This document shows positions 6,106-8,398 of a stretch of 8,398 nt of DNA, in pieces. The position numbers and the translations under genes were made by a program. Position 1 is the first letter of the stretch. Every line of letters begins with the position of its first letter. The notes under the pieces are model-generated. The model saw only the letters and a program-made list of their open reading frames with translations. It searched no databases and was not told where the DNA came from. The DNA is from an uncultured Burkholderiales bacterium (GTDB lineage: Bacteria > Pseudomonadota > Gammaproteobacteria > Burkholderiales > Burkholderiaceae_C): NCBI GenBank assembly GCA_903925445.1, contig CAIYFE010000370.1, positions 1-8,398 of the forward strand, in the 5' to 3' direction.

Positions 6106-7581
6106 ATGACCCAAGTCACCAACACCGTGCGCTTTGTGCTGGACGGCCAGATCGTCGAGGCGCAAGGCGTGCGCCGTACCACCACCGTTCTTGATTATTT
6201 GCGCGAGCAACTCCATCGCACGGGCACCAAAGAGGGCTGCGCCGAGGGCGACTGCGGCGCTTGCGTGGTGATGGTGGGCGAGCTCAATGCCGCTGGCACG
6301 GGCGTGGACTATGTGGCGGTCAACAGCTGCATCCAACTCTTGCCTGCTTTGGATGGCAAATCCATCAAAACCGTGGAAAGCCTCAAAAAGCAAGACGGCA
6401 GCTTGCATCCTGTGCAAGACGCCATGGTCGGCTGTCACGGATCGCAATGCGGGTTTTGTACGCCGGGCATTGTCATGAGCCTAGTGAATTTGGTGCAAAC
6501 CAATGATGCACCAGACCGTCAAACCATCACCGATGCTTTGAGCGGCAACTTGTGTCGTTGCACGGGCTACAAGCCCATCATCGACGCCACCGTCAGAGCG
6601 TGCGAACAAAAATCTGCGCTCAAACTGGATGACCAAGCCGACGTGCCTTTGCTCCAAGAAATCCGGCGCGCCCAATCGCCCACCTTGAGCTTGGACGGCG
6701 AAATCATCGTGCAACCCGTGGTGCGCACACGCAAAGGCAATGAGTTTGTGTCGCCCGCCACCTTGAGCGAAGTGGCCGATTACTTGGTCAAGCACCCCAA
6801 CACCACGTTGTTGGCGGGCAGCACCGAAATTGGTTTGCAAGTCAACAAGCAGTTCAGCCGCCCCGAACACATCATGTACTTGGGCAATGTCAAAGAGTTG
6901 CGCCAAGTGCAAGAAACTTCAAACGCATGGCGCATTGGCGCGGTGGTCTCGATCACCCAAGTCGAGGCCTTGGTGGCCGAGGCTTACCCAGACTTTGCCG
7001 AAGTGCTGCGCCGTTTTGGTTCGCCCCCCATTCGCTCTACCGCCACGCTGGCGGGCAACATTGCCAATGGCTCGCCAATTGGCGACTCCATGCCGTGTTT
7101 GATGGCCTTGGGTGCCAGCTTGCTGCTGCGACGCGGCAACAAAACCCGCCAAGTGGCGCTGGAGGCCTTCTACACCGGGCAAAAACAAAACGTGTTGCAA
7201 GCAGGCGAGTTCATTGAAGCCATCGAATTGCCCAAGCCTCAGGCCGGACTCGTGTTTCGCGCCCACAAAGTCAGCAAGCGCTTTGAGCAAGACATATCCG
7301 CCACCTGCGCGGCCATCAGCTATCGCTTGCAAGCAGGCAAGTTGCGTGACGTGAAATTGGCCTTCAACGGCTTGTCGCCCGCGCCCATGCGCGCGCCACA
7401 ACTCGAAGCCGTGTTGGAAGGACAAGCGCCCGCCGCCGTGACGGCGCAAGCCCTGGACGGCGCCATTGCAGCGAGCTTTACTGCCCGCGATGGCTTGCGC
7501 GCAACGTGGGCTTATCGCTCTTTGGTGGCACGCAACTTGGTGCTCGAATTCATTGAAGAAAACACGTCGGAGGTGGCATAA
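6106..7581 (+). CDS. xdhA: Xanthine dehydrogenase small subunit, [2Fe-2S]/FAD (XdhA)
   Basis: The 491-residue protein is the electron-transfer subunit of the molybdenum hydroxylase that converts hypoxanthine and xanthine to urate, passing electrons from the molybdenum centre in XdhB through two iron-sulphur clusters to FAD and then NAD+. The plant-ferredoxin-type domain has C45, C50, C53 and C75 (GCAEGDCGAC), and the second cluster has C115, C118, C150 and C152 (GSQCGFCTPG, NLCRCTGY). An FAD domain follows (about 212-390) with LLAGSTEIGL and the loop TLAGNIANGSPIGD, then the C-terminal flavoprotein domain (to about 488). Length is normal for bacterial XdhA. ATG 6106 starts the family-like sequence but has no evident Shine-Dalgarno; a stop codon at 6070 excludes a longer form, and GTG 6127 is an alternative. 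It abuts xdhB. Confidence 0.96.
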   Translation: MTQVTNTVRFVLDGQIVEAQGVRRTTTVLDYLREQLHRTGTKEGCAEGDCGACVVMVGELNAAGTGVDYVAVNSCIQLLPALDGKSIKTVESLKKQDGSLHPVQDAMVGCHGSQCGFCTPGIVMSLVNLVQTNDAPDRQTITDALSGNLCRCTGYKPIIDATVRACEQKSALKLDDQADVPLLQEIRRAQSPTLSLDGEIIVQPVVRTRKGNEFVSPATLSEVADYLVKHPNTTLLAGSTEIGLQVNKQFSRPEHIMYLGNVKELRQVQETSNAWRIGAVVSITQVEALVAEAYPDFAEVLRRFGSPPIRSTATLAGNIANGSPIGDSMPCLMALGASLLLRRGNKTRQVALEAFYTGQKQNVLQAGEFIEAIELPKPQAGLVFRAHKVSKRFEQDISATCAAISYRLQAGKLRDVKLAFNGLSPAPMRAPQLEAVLEGQAPAAVTAQALDGAIAASFTARDGLRATWAYRSLVARNLVLEFIEENTSEVA

Positions 7582-8398
7582 ATGAACGCTCCTATCAACC
7601 TCAAAAACCTGTTGCCCACCTCGGGTTTGCAGCAGGGCAGCGACATCGTGCACGAGTCGGCGCATTTGCATGTCACCGGCGAGGCCACCTACACCGACGA
7701 CATTCCCGAGTTGGCCGGCACGTTGTATGCCGCGCTGGTGTTGTCACCCGTGGCGCATGGTGAGCTGGTGGGCGACGGCATTGACCGCGAGGCTTTGCTC
7801 AAAGCGCACGGCGTGGTGGCCGTGTTCACCGCCAAGGACATTCCGGGCGAAAACAACTGCGGCCCCATCGTCCACGACGACCCGTTTTTGGCCGATGGCA
7901 AGGTGGAATTCATTGGCCAACCCGTGGCTGTGGTGGTAGCACGCGAGATGCTGTATGCCCGCGAAGCAGCGCACAACGCCAAGGTGCTGGTCAAAGAGTT
8001 GCCCGCCATTTTGACCATCGAAGAAGCGATGGCCGCCCAAAGCTTTGTCATGCCCGCCAAAGGCATCACCCGTGGCGACGCCGCGCAAGCCATTGCCAAC
8101 GCGCCTCACAAAATCAAAGGCAGCACGGCCACTGGGCAGCAAGAGCAGTTTTATTTGGAAGGTCAGATCACCTACGCCGTGCCGCGTGAAGATGGCCAGC
8201 TGACGTTGTACTCATCCACCCAACACCCCGATGGCAACCAACGCGAAGCCGCATCGGCATTGAACTTGACCACCAACGATGTGGAAGTGATTTGCCGTCG
8301 CATGGGGGGTGGTTTTGGGGGCAAAGAAGGCAATGCCAGCATCTTCAGCCAAAGCGCTGCATTGGCCGCCTTCAAGTTGCGCCGTCCCGTCAAGTTGC
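7582..8398 (+). CDS. xdhB: Xanthine dehydrogenase large molybdenum subunit (XdhB), 3' part outside window
   Basis: The first 272 residues are present of a subunit that is usually about 780 residues. It binds the molybdopterin cofactor and holds the site where xanthine and hypoxanthine are hydroxylated. Seen in order are the N-terminal HLHVTGEATYTDDIPE (28-43), the a/b hammerhead domain (about 25-140) with EFIGQPVAVVVA (109-120), FYLEGQ (190-195), SSTQHP with Q214, and the molybdopterin loop MGGGFGGKE (241-249). Q214 and E249 are 35 residues apart, as are Gln767 and Glu802 of bovine xanthine oxidase, and fit those active-site residues. The motif surroundings differ from the common form (QQEQFYLE rather than QEHFYLE; GGKEGN rather than GGKESQ). 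ATG follows the xdhA stop directly, with GGAGG (7569-7573) 8 nt upstream, so translation is probably coupled. Confidence 0.95.
   Translation, partial: MNAPINLKNLLPTSGLQQGSDIVHESAHLHVTGEATYTDDIPELAGTLYAALVLSPVAHGELVGDGIDREALLKAHGVVAVFTAKDIPGENNCGPIVHDDPFLADGKVEFIGQPVAVVVAREMLYAREAAHNAKVLVKELPAILTIEEAMAAQSFVMPAKGITRGDAAQAIANAPHKIKGSTATGQQEQFYLEGQITYAVPREDGQLTLYSSTQHPDGNQREAASALNLTTNDVEVICRRMGGGFGGKEGNASIFSQSAALAAFKLRRPVKL

Noticed and set aside
6919..7671. 250-codon minus-strand open frame opposite xdhA and the xdhB start
   Set aside because: It is antisense to xdhA, is rich in His, Arg and Gln as expected for a shadow frame, and has no recognisable domain.

Overview
The window is most of a purine (xanthine to ureidoglycine) degradation locus from a bacterium. 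The protein repertoire suggests a betaproteobacterium of the order Burkholderiales, probably Comamonadaceae. The pointers are XdhA/XdhB as separate genes, a PuuE-type allantoinase, a UraD-AllC fusion, moderately high GC and heavy use of TTG leucine codons. That placement is inference from protein style, not from a search.

Layout: a divergent promoter region near 5560-5663 splits the locus. Leftward (minus strand) run a GntR/FCD regulator (4891-5559), allantoinase puuE (3905-4873), a fused OHCU decarboxylase/allantoate amidohydrolase (2122-3891) and an M20-type hydrolase (866-2113), with gaps of 17, 13 and 8 nt, so very likely one operon. After an 86-nt gap with its own operator-like palindrome comes an NCS2 purine permease (779 to beyond base 1, partial). 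Rightward (plus strand) are a 5-hydroxyisourate hydrolase (5664-6017), then xdhA (6106-7581) and xdhB (7582 to beyond 8398, partial), which abut.

How the parts fit: the permease imports a purine; XdhAB oxidises hypoxanthine/xanthine to urate; a urate-oxidising enzyme, not encoded in the window, would make 5-hydroxyisourate. UraH opens it to OHCU, the UraD domain decarboxylates OHCU to allantoin, PuuE opens allantoin to allantoate, and the AllC domain removes ammonia and CO2 to give ureidoglycine. The second M20 protein has no assigned step and has an unusual metal site.

Regulation: the 7-mer TGTATAC occurs in front of each of the three proposed transcription units (810-817, 5611-5618, 6024-6030). 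At the permease it is the centre of a perfect 14-bp palindrome. This suggests one regulon controlled by the resident GntR protein.

The genes are recognisable members of known families, so I do not claim a wholly new system. The most interesting points are the domain fusion, the non-canonical M20 enzyme and the shared operator.
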